From the NCBI RefSeq assembly GCF_023242365.1, contig NZ_JALLIX010000030.1, positions 1-64,000 on the forward strand: a stretch of DNA of 64,000 nucleotides, written 5' to 3'. Positions within the stretch are counted from its first letter, which is position 1. The number at the start of each line of letters is the position of its first letter. The position numbers were made by a program, and so were the translations under genes. Shown piece by piece: positions 8,437 to 17,819 of the stretch. Under the pieces are notes generated by a model. That model was given only the letters and a program-made list of their open reading frames with translations, did not search any database and was not told where the DNA came from. This DNA is from Pseudomonas sp. MWU13-2100. Its GTDB lineage: Bacteria > Pseudomonadota > Gammaproteobacteria > Pseudomonadales > Pseudomonadaceae.

Positions 8437-10380
8437 ATGTTCCACTGGCTGACACGCGCACTGCGCGACCGCAGTATCCGCTTCAAACTGGCCCTGGGCT
8501 TTGGCCTCGTGCTGCTCTTGACCCTGGCGGTCACCCTCACCGGCTGGCACGCCCTGGGCACCACCATAGAACGCTCGCACACGCTGTCGAGCATTGCCCG
8601 GCTCAGCCGCCTGACCAGCGACATGCGCGCCGATCGCATCGCCTTCCGGGTGCTGAACGACCCGCAGAGTCGCATCCGGATCACCCGCCAACTGACGAGC
8701 ATCGAGAAACTCTTGGCAACGCTCCTGCCGCGCCTGACGGACCCGGGCGAGCGACAGATCCTCACCGACCAGCAGCGCGCGACCCAAGGTTTCCAGACCA
8801 CCCTCGACGATCTCGATGAAAACCTGCGCGACCGCGACCGTGCCCGCAAACGCATGAACGCCGGCCTGGTACAGGCCACCCAGGCGGTGGCCCGCTTCGC
8901 CGCCCATCAACTGCGCGAAGCCAGCAAAAGCCCCCACGCACAGCAGTGGCAGGCCCCGCTCAAACAGACAGAAGAACTGCGCCAACTGGTCAATGACACC
9001 CACGCCAGCGTGCAGGCACCGGCCTACCTGTCCGATTCGCTGCAAGCCTATTCGGAGCAGGCGCTGAAGGCGATCGACCGGCTTGGACAACTTGAGAGCC
9101 AGGTGACACCGCTGACCGCGTCACTGGCCGACGACCATCAGCGCATGCTCCTGGAGCTGCGCCACTACCGCGAGGCCCTGCAGCGTTTCAAGGACGCGCA
9201 ACTGCTCGCCGAGGCGGCGCACAACGTGATGGAGAGTTTGGGCGACCGGCTGCTGACCGGCAACGAGGAACTCAGCCGCAGCCAGACCCTGGCCCGCGAT
9301 GGCCAGGCTCAGGCGGCGAAATGGATGCTGGCGAAAATAGCCCTGCTGGCCTGGTTGATCGCGACCCTGGCCGCCTGGGTCCTCAGTCGCCAATTGCTGA
9401 TTCCGCTCTCACGCAGCCTGAAACTGGCCCGCCATATCGCCGCTGGCGACCTGAGCCGCGATGTGGCGGTGGATCGCCAGGATGAGCTCGGCCAGTTGCA
9501 ACAGGCCATGCGCGGCATGACCCTCGGCCTGCGGGAGCTGATCCGGGGCATTGGTGCCAGCGCCTCGCGGGTGGCCAGCGCCGCGGAACACCTGTCGACC
9601 AGCACCGAACAGACCGACGCCAGCGTCAACAGCCAGTACGCCGCCACCGAGCAAGTGGCCGCCGCCATGAAACAGATGACCGCCAGCGTGCTCGAGGTCG
9701 CCCGTCACGCCGAAACCGCCTCCGTGGCGGCCACCCAGGCCGACCAGCAGGCCCGTGAAGGCGACAGTGCCGTGGCCGACGCCATCGAACAGATCGAACA
9801 GCTCGAGCAACAGATGCAACGCTGCTCCCAGGCCATGGACGGGCTCCAACGAGAAAGCGAGCGGATCGGCAGCGTGCTCGATGTGATCAAGTCGGTGTCC
9901 CAGCAAACCAACCTGCTGGCCCTGAATGCCGCCATCGAAGCGGCCAGGGCCGGTGAGGCCGGGAGTGGTTTTGCCGTGGTCGCCGATGAGGTCCGCTGCC
10001 TGGCGCAACGCACCCAGGACTCGGCGCAGGAGATCAGGGACCTGATCGCGGCCTTGCAAGGCGGGACCCAGGAGGTCGCGGGCATGCTCGACAACAGCCG
10101 CAAACTGACCCGTCACAGTGTCGAGTCGAGCCGCCACAGCGGCGGTAAACTGGAGGCCATCAGCCGCAGCGTGTCGCAGATCCTCGGGATGAACGAACAG
10201 ATTGCCGCCGCCGGCGAAGAACAGAGCGTGGTCGCCGAACAGATCAGCCGCAGCGTGCTGCATGTACGGGACATGTCCCAGCAGACCGCCAATGCCTGCG
10301 ACGAAACCGCCGCCGCCAGCCTGCAACTGAGCCAGCTGGGGGCTCAGTTGCAGCGGCTGGTGGAGCGCTTCAAGGTCTGA
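8437..10380 (+). CDS. Methyl-accepting chemotaxis protein, helical periplasmic sensor
   Basis: Membrane chemoreceptor of 647 residues. Membrane helix 1 is at about 17-38 and helix 2 at about 295-317. A HAMP region (about 318-372) and a signalling domain follow, with the hairpin tip SQQTNLLALNAAIEAARAGE around 486-505. The roughly 255-residue periplasmic part is all-helical with many charged heptads. That length and character fit the helical bimodular (HBM) class seen in P. putida McpS, which binds TCA intermediates. This is inference, and no ligand can be assigned. GGCAGGAG precedes the start. A REP pair lies upstream and another downstream. Confidence 0.9.
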   Translation: MFHWLTRALRDRSIRFKLALGFGLVLLLTLAVTLTGWHALGTTIERSHTLSSIARLSRLTSDMRADRIAFRVLNDPQSRIRITRQLTSIEKLLATLLPRLTDPGERQILTDQQRATQGFQTTLDDLDENLRDRDRARKRMNAGLVQATQAVARFAAHQLREASKSPHAQQWQAPLKQTEELRQLVNDTHASVQAPAYLSDSLQAYSEQALKAIDRLGQLESQVTPLTASLADDHQRMLLELRHYREALQRFKDAQLLAEAAHNVMESLGDRLLTGNEELSRSQTLARDGQAQAAKWMLAKIALLAWLIATLAAWVLSRQLLIPLSRSLKLARHIAAGDLSRDVAVDRQDELGQLQQAMRGMTLGLRELIRGIGASASRVASAAEHLSTSTEQTDASVNSQYAATEQVAAAMKQMTASVLEVARHAETASVAATQADQQAREGDSAVADAIEQIEQLEQQMQRCSQAMDGLQRESERIGSVLDVIKSVSQQTNLLALNAAIEAARAGEAGSGFAVVADEVRCLAQRTQDSAQEIRDLIAALQGGTQEVAGMLDNSRKLTRHSVESSRHSGGKLEAISRSVSQILGMNEQIAAAGEEQSVVAEQISRSVLHVRDMSQQTANACDETAAASLQLSQLGAQLQRLVERFKV

Positions 10381-10409
10381 GCCCCCCACTCCCCGTGTAT
10401 GCGAGCTTT

Positions 10410-10483
10410 TGTGGGAGCGGAGCTTGCCCGCGAAGCGGTCCGTGAGAACGCCAGAAGCTTCGCGGGCAAGCTCCGCTCCCACA
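10410..10483. repeat. REP pair (inverted)
   Basis: Two facing arms of the GTGGGAGCGGAGCTTGCCCG family, separated by about 22 bases, lie between the convergent chemoreceptor gene and the binding-protein gene. It may also act as a shared 3' hairpin. Confidence 0.9.
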
Positions 10484-10518
10484 TGAGGTTTGCGGGGCAC
10501 GTACCATCGCACCCGGGC

Positions 10519-11316
10519 TCAATCGATCTCGGCCAGCCAGTCACTCGCCTTGAACCACTTGTCGTGGATCCGATCATAGGTGCCATCTTCGGCGATCTGG
10601 TGGAGAAAGTGGTTGATCCAGTTGAGACTGTCGTGGTCGCCCTTCTTCACCCCGAAGGCCAGCGGCTCGTAGGTGAACGGCTGGTCCAGGCACAACAGCT
10701 TGCCCTCGCCCAGTTTGTTCACCGCCACCAGGTTGTAGGGTGCGTCGTGGACAAAGGCGTCGGCCTTGCCGTCGAGCACGGCCCGTACACCCTCCTCCTC
10801 ATTGGCGAAAATGCTCAGTTGAGCCTCACCCATCATTTTTTTCGCGACGATTTCACCCGTGGTCCCGGCCTTGGCGGCAATGCGATAACCCGCCGCGTTG
10901 AGGTCCTCGAAACCCTGCACCTTGCTGCCCAGTTCCAGAGGAATCAGCAGCGTCTGCCCGACCACGATAAAGGCATCGCTGAAGTTGAGCCGCAGGTTGC
11001 GCTCCTGGGTCAGGGTCATGCCGCTGGCGATCAGATCGAACTTGTCGGCCAGCAAACCAGGGAGCAGCTCGGCGTAAGGGCTGGACACCAGCTCCAGCTT
11101 GACCCCCAGCGCCCGGCTCATTTCACGCAACAGATCGATCTCGAAACCGATTATTTCGCCGCGCTTGTTCGTCATTTCGAAGGGAATATACGTAGGATTG
11201 GTCCCCACTTTCAGACTGCCGCGCTTGAGTGCATCGTCAATGGCGCCCGCTTGCAGCGCACAGGCGTGAGTGAGCACAACCAGACCCAACAGCAGGATCG
11301 ATAGAAACCTTTTCAT
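10519..11316 (-). CDS. Periplasmic amino-acid-type solute-binding protein, orphan
   Basis: Extracellular solute-binding protein family 3 (265 residues). The signal peptide is MKRFLSILLLGLVVLTHACA with cleavage near AGA. The mature start, LKRGSLKVGTNPTYIPFEM, and the motifs GFEIDLLREMSRALG and DLIASGMTLTQERNLRLNFS are typical of polar amino-acid binders. No permease or ATPase lies beside it, so it may serve a distant ABC system or act as a sensor subunit. Two ATGs are adjacent (11319, 11316); the second has the better spacing from GGGAG. It is followed by a REP pair and then the convergent chemoreceptor gene. Confidence 0.88.
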   Translation of the reverse strand: MKRFLSILLLGLVVLTHACALQAGAIDDALKRGSLKVGTNPTYIPFEMTNKRGEIIGFEIDLLREMSRALGVKLELVSSPYAELLPGLLADKFDLIASGMTLTQERNLRLNFSDAFIVVGQTLLIPLELGSKVQGFEDLNAAGYRIAAKAGTTGEIVAKKMMGEAQLSIFANEEEGVRAVLDGKADAFVHDAPYNLVAVNKLGEGKLLCLDQPFTYEPLAFGVKKGDHDSLNWINHFLHQIAEDGTYDRIHDKWFKASDWLAEID

Positions 11317-11482
11317 CATGAAACTCCCAGGGCCGCTTTTCCGGTCGTACCGCCAAGCCCTGCGACACCTGCGCGAAAGCACGGCGCCGGATCTGGCGGA
11401 GACGATTTTGGGGGGCGATCCTAACGTACTCGAATGCGAGGCAACACCGAGGGGAGGCGGGTCTTTTGTTACCAAATGACAA

Positions 11483-11515
11483 AGGGGCCGCGGTGCTTGT
11501 CACACCGCGGCCCCT
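11483..11515 (-). terminator. Hairpin after opgH
   Basis: Perfect 13-bp stem AGGGGCCGCGGTG / CACCGCGGCCCCT with a 7-base loop, just past the opgH stop. On the - strand the stem is followed by TTTGTC, so the T-run is short. The stem stability still makes it the likely end of the opgGH message. Confidence 0.75.
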
Positions 11516-11521
11516 CGGGCG

Positions 11522-14092
11522 TCAGGCGGGCTGGGCCGCCGTCGTGGCCGGTTGCAGAGGCAGCAACGGCGCATGGGGATCGGCCTTGATCGACTGGCGC
11601 CAGGCGCCCAGCCACTCGGCATGGCCTTCGCTCCAGACCTGCTCATGCAAGCGGGTCAGGGCTACCGGATCGCTCAGCAGGTGCAAGCGCGACTGATTGT
11701 CCAAACCGGTCGGACCGACCTTCAGCGCATGCCGCACACGCTCGACACGCAGCCATTCGATCGGTTCGGCATGACCGTGACGGGCCGTTGCCAGGGCACA
11801 GGCCAGGGCATTCTGGCGTGGATCGACCACCGCCCGGACAAAGCCGTCATTCAGCGCATGCCAACGGTTTTCGTGGGTGTACTCATCCGTGGCCAGCAAC
11901 GCTTGCGGCGGGTTGTATTCCTCGGGAATGAGAAACAGGCTCTCATCCTTGGAACTCAAGCCCAAGTTGACCCGGCTGGAGATCACCGAAACCGGGATCG
12001 ACAGCATCAGCGAACCGACGATCGGTGTCAGCCACCAGAGAAAGCTCGGATTGAGCCAGACCACCAGCAGTGCCCAGAGCGCACCCAGCAGGGTTTGCGG
12101 ACCATGTCGGCGCACCGCTTCGCTCCACGGCGTGGAATCGTCGTCACGCTGCGGAGAATTCCAGGTCGCCGCCCAGCCGAGGAACGCGGCCAGGACAAAA
12201 CGGGTGTGGAAAATCATCCGCACCGGCGCCAGCAGCATGGAGAACAACATCTCCAGCAGCATCGACAGGGTCACCTTGAACTTGCCGCCGAACTCTTTCG
12301 CGCCCTTGGCCCAGATCAGGATGATGCTCAGCAGCTTGGGTAGGAACAGCAGCACGATGGTGGTGGAGAACAGCGCCACCGCCTTGTCCGGATGCCATTG
12401 CGGCCACAGCGGATAGAGCTGGCGTGGCTCCATGAAGTACTGCGGCTCCATCAGCGTGTTGACCGCCAACAGGGCCGTCGACAGCACCAGGAAGAAGAAC
12501 CATAGCGGCGCCGACAGGTAGGACATCACGCCAGTGAGGAACACCGCACGGTGCACCGGGTGCATGCCCTTGACCAGGAACAGGCGGAAGTTCATCAGGT
12601 TGCCGTGACACCAGCGGCGGTCGCGCTTGAGTTCGTCGAGCAGGTTCGGCGGCAGTTCTTCGTAGCTGCCCGGCAGGTCGTAGGCAATCCACACACCCCA
12701 GCCGGCGCGGCGCATCAGCGCGGCTTCGACGAAGTCATGGGAAAGGATCGCACCGGCGAAGGCACCTTTACCCGGCAACGGCGCCAGGGCGCAGTGCTCG
12801 ATAAACGGCTTCATGCGGATGATCGCGTTGTGGCCCCAGTAGTGGGATTCGCCCAACTGCCAGAAGTGCAGGCCGGCGGTGAACAGCGGACCGTAGACGC
12901 GGGTCGCGAACTGCTGCATGCGCGCATAGAGGGTATCCATGCCCGACGCCCGTGGCGCGGTCTGAATGATCCCGGCGTCCGGCGTGGCTTCCATCAGCCG
13001 CACCAGGCTGGTCAGGCATTCGCCGCTCATGACGCTGTCGGCGTCGAGCACCACCATGTACTTGTAGTCACCGCCCCAGCGACGGCAGAAGTCGTCGAGG
13101 TTGCCGCTCTTGCGCTTTACCCGACGGCGGCGACGGCGGTAGAAGATCTTGCCGAAGCCCGAGGCTTCGCGGCAGACATCCAGCCAGGCCTGTTGCTCGG
13201 CGACACAGATATCGCTGTCGTTGCTGTCGCTGAGGACGAAGAAGTCGAAGCGGTCCAGGTCACCGGTGGCCGCGACCGACTCGAAGGTCGCCCGCAGGCC
13301 GGCAAAGACCCGTGGCACGTCTTCGTTGCAGATCGGCATGACGATGGCGGTACGCGCATCCTTGGCGATCGGCTCGCTGCCGGCGCTGGCGCCGGAGATA
13401 CGGTACTTGTCGTGCCCGGTGAGCAATTCGAGAAAGCCCATCAACGCGGTCCAGAAACCCGCCGAGACCCAGCAGAACAGAATCCCGAACAGCACCAGGA
13501 TGCTGGTTTGCAGCAGATAAGGCAGCACTTGCTGGGCGGTCTGCAACAGCGGTTGATGCACCACTTCGTTGAGGTCGACGAATGCCCAGCCCTGGTAAGG
13601 CATGATGCCTTTCATATACCAGCCGGCGACGATGGTCTGGCCGAGCATCAACACCAGCAGGATATAGCGGCGAATCGAACCCACGGTACGCCAGCGCGCA
13701 TGGGGCAGGTCGCGTTTGTCATCCTTGGGCGCAGGCGGGTTGCTACGCCCGGTCAGGCGCCGCCAGCCGCGCACCAGGATATTGGTGCGCCACGGTTCCG
13801 GAACCACCCGGGTCCGGCGGATCGGCGGCGTGGCCTTGAGGCGCACGCGCCCGGTGGCATCCACCGCGAGCATCTCGGCATCTTCCAGATCGACCGCCGA
13901 ATCAAGGATCAGGCGCCGCCCAACCGAAGCCTGCGCGGCATCGGCGGGGTCAACCGCCGGCTGCTCGCTCAGGCGCTCGTGCAGTTCGGCAAACGAGGTG
14001 CAGTTCGACAGCTGCGCACGCTGCTCATTGCTCAGTGGCAAGTGCGCCAGGTACTCGAAAAGAGCCTCTGGCTGTACGTTTGGGTTACTCAT
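11522..14092 (-). CDS. opgH: Osmoregulated periplasmic glucan glucosyltransferase OpgH (MdoH)
   Basis: Inner-membrane family 2 glucosyltransferase (856 residues) that makes the beta-1,2 backbone of periplasmic glucans from UDP-glucose. Membrane segments flank a large cytoplasmic GT2 domain. Its acidic motifs are LSDSNDSD (near 287) and VVLDADS (near 347), and the acceptor-site motif is DRRWCHGNLMNF, the (Q/R)xxRW element. Six or so further membrane segments follow. The N-terminal ~120 residues are soluble. The start overlaps the end of opgG by eight bases, so the two genes are coupled. Confidence 0.96.
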   Translation of the reverse strand: MSNPNVQPEALFEYLAHLPLSNEQRAQLSNCTSFAELHERLSEQPAVDPADAAQASVGRRLILDSAVDLEDAEMLAVDATGRVRLKATPPIRRTRVVPEPWRTNILVRGWRRLTGRSNPPAPKDDKRDLPHARWRTVGSIRRYILLVLMLGQTIVAGWYMKGIMPYQGWAFVDLNEVVHQPLLQTAQQVLPYLLQTSILVLFGILFCWVSAGFWTALMGFLELLTGHDKYRISGASAGSEPIAKDARTAIVMPICNEDVPRVFAGLRATFESVAATGDLDRFDFFVLSDSNDSDICVAEQQAWLDVCREASGFGKIFYRRRRRRVKRKSGNLDDFCRRWGGDYKYMVVLDADSVMSGECLTSLVRLMEATPDAGIIQTAPRASGMDTLYARMQQFATRVYGPLFTAGLHFWQLGESHYWGHNAIIRMKPFIEHCALAPLPGKGAFAGAILSHDFVEAALMRRAGWGVWIAYDLPGSYEELPPNLLDELKRDRRWCHGNLMNFRLFLVKGMHPVHRAVFLTGVMSYLSAPLWFFFLVLSTALLAVNTLMEPQYFMEPRQLYPLWPQWHPDKAVALFSTTIVLLFLPKLLSIILIWAKGAKEFGGKFKVTLSMLLEMLFSMLLAPVRMIFHTRFVLAAFLGWAATWNSPQRDDDSTPWSEAVRRHGPQTLLGALWALLVVWLNPSFLWWLTPIVGSLMLSIPVSVISSRVNLGLSSKDESLFLIPEEYNPPQALLATDEYTHENRWHALNDGFVRAVVDPRQNALACALATARHGHAEPIEWLRVERVRHALKVGPTGLDNQSRLHLLSDPVALTRLHEQVWSEGHAEWLGAWRQSIKADPHAPLLPLQPATTAAQPA

Positions 14093-15875
14093 CGGCGGGC
14101 AACTGGTAGCTCCAGGTCTCGGTCAGGACTTGTTCAGTCGGCACCGGTACCGGGGTGGTTGGGGCAGCATCGGGAGCTGGCGCCTCGGCGTCATGCTCTT
14201 TCTTGTCCTGAGCCTGCTCTTTCTTATCCTGAGCCTGCGCTTTCTTTTCCAGGGCCAGCTCTTTCTCTTGCTGCTTGGCCGCGACCTTGTCGGCCTTGAC
14301 CACCTGGGACGAGACCGCAACCTTGGCCGGATCCGCCGTAGTGAGGTCCTTGACCAGGTTCGCCCGCAGCTCGGTGGCCTTGCCCGGATCCTTGACCTTC
14401 AAGCGCAGGGTCAGGCGCCAGCCCTGGGTTTCCGAATTGTAGCGCAGGCTGTTTTCCACCAGCTCGGCGTTGTCGCCGACGCTGACCTGGCTGCGCACCG
14501 GCGCATCTTCAGGCAAGGCCTTGAGGGACGGGCCTTCGAAGTCGATCAGGTAGGCCACGCTGCCATCCGGCTGGCGGATCAGGTTGGATTGCTTGACGTC
14601 ACCGGTGGACTTGAGGGTCTGCTTGACCCAGGCGCTGTCCGGCGAATGCAGGGCCGCTTCATCAGTGGTCCAGTGCAGGCGGTAGGCGAAGTTCATCGGC
14701 TGGCCAGCCTCGGCGCGCTCGGCCGGGTTCCAGAAAGCCACGATGTTGTCGTTGGTTTCGTCGGCGGTCGGAATCTCCACCAGGTCGACGGTGCCCTTGC
14801 CCCAGTCGCCCTTGGGCTCGATCCAGGCGCTTGGGCGCTTGTCGTAGCGGTCATCGAGGTCTTCGTAGTGGCTGAAATCACGGCCACGTTGCAGCAAGCC
14901 GAAGCCCCGCGGGTTTTCCACGGAGAAATTGCTCACCGACAGGTGTTTCGGGTTGTTCAGTGGACGCCAGACCCACTCGCCATTGCCGGCATGGATCGAC
15001 AGGCCGCTGGAGTCATGCAGCTCGCGACGGTAGTTGAGGACCTTGGACGGCTGGTTGGCGCCGAACAGGAACATGCTGGTCAGCGGAGCCACGCCGAGCT
15101 TGCCGACCTTGTCGCGCAGGTACATCTGCGCCTTCACGTCGACGATGGTGTCGGTGCCCGGACGCAGGATCAGGCGATAGGCGCCAGTGGCCCGTGGCGA
15201 GTCGAGCAAGGCGAAAATCACCAGGTGCTTGTCGGTCGGCTTGGGTTGCTGGATCCAGAACTCGGTGAAGCGCGGGAACTCTTCGCCGGACGGCAAGGCG
15301 GTGTCGATGGCCATGCCACGGGCCGACAGGCCATAGGTCTGGCCCTTGCCGACGACGCGAAAGTAACTCGCGCCGAGCATGGTCATGATCTCGTCCTGCT
15401 TGTCCGCCTTGTTGATCGGGTAAAGCACGCGAAAACCGGCATAACCCAGCTGTTCGGTGGATTTTGGATCGAACTTGACGTCACCGAAATCGAAACGGGT
15501 CGGGTCGTACTTGATTTCTTTCACATCGTCGGCGGTGATTTCGTTGATCTTCACCGGCGTATCGAAGTGCATGCCCTGATGGTAGAACGACAGTTTGAAG
15601 GGGGTCTTCTCACCCGCCCATTCGGCCTTGTCGGTCAGGAAACGGATTTTCTGGTAGTCCGCGAACTTCATGTCACGGAACTCGTTCGGCAGATTGCTGC
15701 GCGGAGCTTCGTATTTCTGCCCGGCCAGCGTCTTGGCCTTGGCCGACACATCATCCAGATTGAACGCAAAGAGTTGGCCGGCGCTGAGCAGGCAAAGCAG
15801 TGCCGAGCCCGCCACCAGCGCTTTTCTCAACCCTTTGGCAGTCAGTGTTGGAGCATTACAGGGACTAACAATCAC
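14085..15875 (-). CDS. opgG: Glucans biosynthesis protein OpgG (MdoG)
   Basis: Periplasmic protein needed to build and branch osmoregulated glucans; partner of OpgH (596 residues). A signal peptide (LRKALVAGSALLCLLSAGQLFA) precedes FNLDDVSAKAKTLA. The body has the family's two beta-rich domains, with KYDPTRFDFG and the RPSAWIEPKGDWGKG region. After the usual domain there is an extra C-terminal low-complexity tail (about residues 510-585) rich in KKEQAQDKK and Pro/Ala, as in other Pseudomonas OpgG. I chose the GTG at 15875 (VIVSPCNAP) because GAGGG precedes it; an ATG nine codons earlier has no visible site. Confidence 0.93.
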   Translation of the reverse strand: MIVSPCNAPTLTAKGLRKALVAGSALLCLLSAGQLFAFNLDDVSAKAKTLAGQKYEAPRSNLPNEFRDMKFADYQKIRFLTDKAEWAGEKTPFKLSFYHQGMHFDTPVKINEITADDVKEIKYDPTRFDFGDVKFDPKSTEQLGYAGFRVLYPINKADKQDEIMTMLGASYFRVVGKGQTYGLSARGMAIDTALPSGEEFPRFTEFWIQQPKPTDKHLVIFALLDSPRATGAYRLILRPGTDTIVDVKAQMYLRDKVGKLGVAPLTSMFLFGANQPSKVLNYRRELHDSSGLSIHAGNGEWVWRPLNNPKHLSVSNFSVENPRGFGLLQRGRDFSHYEDLDDRYDKRPSAWIEPKGDWGKGTVDLVEIPTADETNDNIVAFWNPAERAEAGQPMNFAYRLHWTTDEAALHSPDSAWVKQTLKSTGDVKQSNLIRQPDGSVAYLIDFEGPSLKALPEDAPVRSQVSVGDNAELVENSLRYNSETQGWRLTLRLKVKDPGKATELRANLVKDLTTADPAKVAVSSQVVKADKVAAKQQEKELALEKKAQAQDKKEQAQDKKEHDAEAPAPDAAPTTPVPVPTEQVLTETWSYQLPADE

Positions 15876-16140
15876 GAGCAACCCTCGCCGAAAACAGATC
15901 AAAAACCAACGGCCAGCTATCTATATGCCAGGTTGGCGAGCATTGTTCCGACTCCGATGGGGGCAAATGATTCCCCAAACGGTCACGGACAAGTCTCTAC
16001 CTAAGTCAAAATGGACCAACGAACGCCGATCACCGTAGCGCGCGATTATCTAGTAGGCCGCGTTACAACGCATCAGGTGAAACAAAGTATTTATCGCGAA
16101 AACCCCCTGTTTTCAGCCAAGTACGTCGTTTTTGGTGCAT

Positions 16141-16578
16141 TCAGGTCTGTAACAGGAAGGTGACCGGGCCATCATTGACCAGATGCACTTGCATGTCCGC
16201 CCCGAAACGCCCGGTCGCCACCTGCCCATGCAAGCGTTGCGCCTGTGCCACTACGTAGTCGAACAACACCTCGGCGAGCGCCGGAGGCGCCGCCGTGGAG
16301 AAGCTCGGGCGCAATCCGCTCTGGGTATCGGCCGCCAGGGTGAACTGCGACACCAGCAGCAAACCGCCGCCGGTGTCCGCCAGGGACAGGTTCATCTTGC
16401 CCTGCGGATCGCTGAACACCCGATAGTTAAGCAGCTTCTTCAGCAGTTTGTCGGCCTGCGCCTGGGTATCGCCCGGCTCCACCGCCAGCAACACCAGCAA
16501 ACCCTGGTCGATAGCCCCGACGACGTCTCCCGCCACCTCCACCCGCGCGCCGCTGACGCGTTGCAACAACCCCTTCAT
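16141..16578 (-). CDS. dtd: D-aminoacyl-tRNA deacylase
   Basis: Removes D-amino acids and glycine mischarged on tRNA (145 residues, usual length). The N-terminus MKGLLQRVSGARVEV, the catalytic-region motif SQFTLAADT and the C-terminal NDGPVT motif that rejects L-amino acids are all present. The start overlaps the pip stop by four bases, so the genes are coupled, an order common in pseudomonads. Confidence 0.96.
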   Translation of the reverse strand: MKGLLQRVSGARVEVAGDVVGAIDQGLLVLLAVEPGDTQAQADKLLKKLLNYRVFSDPQGKMNLSLADTGGGLLLVSQFTLAADTQSGLRPSFSTAAPPALAEVLFDYVVAQAQRLHGQVATGRFGADMQVHLVNDGPVTFLLQT

Positions 16579-17546
16579 GCTTCTTCGAGAGGCAGGTCGA
16601 GCAGACGCCGGGCCATCTGGTCGGCAGCCCGCACCAGGGCATCGGTGATACCCGGTTCGGACGCCGCGTGACCGGCATCGCGAATCACCTGCAACTCGCT
16701 GTTGGGCCAGGCCTGGTGCAATTCCCAGGCGTTGTCCAGCGGGCAGATCGCATCGTAGCGACCGTGCACGATCACCCCCGGCAGATGGGCGATCTTGTCC
16801 ATGTCGCGGATCAGTTGGTTCGGTTCGAGAAAGGAGTTGTTGGTAAAGTAGTGGCATTCGATTCGGGCAATCGACAGCGCGCGCTGCGGCTCGGAGAAGC
16901 GGTCGACCACCAGCGGGTTCGGGCGCAGGGTCGCGGTACGGCCTTCCCACAGGGACCAGGCCTTGGCCGCGTGCATCTGGGCGATCTGGTCGTTGCCGGT
17001 CAGACGCTTGTGGAACGCGTTGAGCAGGTCGTCGCGTTCATCCAGCGGGATCGGCGCCATGTAGTCCTGCCAGTAATCCGGGAACAAGCGGCTGGCACCG
17101 CTCTGGTAGAGCCATTCAACGTCCTGTGGCCGGGCCAGGAAAACCCCGCGCAGGATCAGCCCGTGGACCCGTTCCGCGTGGGTCTGGGCGTAGGCCAGGG
17201 CCAGCGTCGAGCCCCAGGAACCGCCGAACAGCAGCCATTTCTCAATCCCCAGGTGCTGGCGAATCCGCTCAAGGTCGGCCACCAGGTCCCAGGTGGTGTT
17301 GTTCTCCAGGCTCGCGTGGGGGGTCGAGCGCCCGCAACCACGCTGGTCGAAGGTAACGATGCGAAACAGGTTGGGGTCGAAATAGCAGCGGCTCTGGGCA
17401 TCGCAACCGGCTCCCGGTCCTCCGTGGATGAAGACCACCGGCAAACCTTCCGGCGAACCGCTCTCATCGACATACAGCACATGCGTTTCATCCACGGCCA
17501 GATCGTGCCGGGCGTAGGGTTTGATCTGCGGGTACAAAGTCTGCAT
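16575..17546 (-). CDS. pip: Proline iminopeptidase
   Basis: Alpha/beta hydrolase of peptidase family S33 that removes N-terminal proline from peptides (323 residues). The oxyanion motif HGGPG lies at 41-45 and the nucleophile elbow GGSWGS places Ser at 110. The catalytic Asp is in GRYDAICP and the His in DAGHAAS near the C-terminus. The ATG at 17546 is six bases from GGAG; a GTG immediately before it is the alternative. Probably cytoplasmic, as no signal peptide is seen. Confidence 0.94.
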   Translation of the reverse strand: MQTLYPQIKPYARHDLAVDETHVLYVDESGSPEGLPVVFIHGGPGAGCDAQSRCYFDPNLFRIVTFDQRGCGRSTPHASLENNTTWDLVADLERIRQHLGIEKWLLFGGSWGSTLALAYAQTHAERVHGLILRGVFLARPQDVEWLYQSGASRLFPDYWQDYMAPIPLDERDDLLNAFHKRLTGNDQIAQMHAAKAWSLWEGRTATLRPNPLVVDRFSEPQRALSIARIECHYFTNNSFLEPNQLIRDMDKIAHLPGVIVHGRYDAICPLDNAWELHQAWPNSELQVIRDAGHAASEPGITDALVRAADQMARRLLDLPLEEA

Positions 17547-17819
17547 CACGCGCTCCGTAGGGGGTCGAGGTCATCCCTGATGGGGACTTCATATTATTCT
17601 GCCGTTCGGCATCATAAACCCGAAACGCGGAATCGGCATGCCCTTGTCAAAAGCCCGGGCGCACAGGCGCATTTGTCACGCGCGCCCTTCCGTCGGATGC
17701 TGCCTAGCCATTTGGTCAGTGTTCAAGTCGGCCCGATAAACGCTTCAATAGCCAAGTCACGTAGAACGGCAGGAGCCGTTCTGCCGGGGTATCCGTGCAA
17801 AAGTGAAAGGGAGTTTCCA

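Noticed and set aside
12551..14299. 582-codon + strand frame antisense to opgH
   Set aside because: High-GC third positions keep this antisense frame open. opgH on the other strand has intact GT2 motifs, and this frame shows none and no start site.
16668..17819. Long N-terminal extension of the orphan gene at 17820
   Set aside because: The open frame upstream is antisense to pip. The ATG at 17820 has GGGAG at the right distance and begins a different, protein-like composition.
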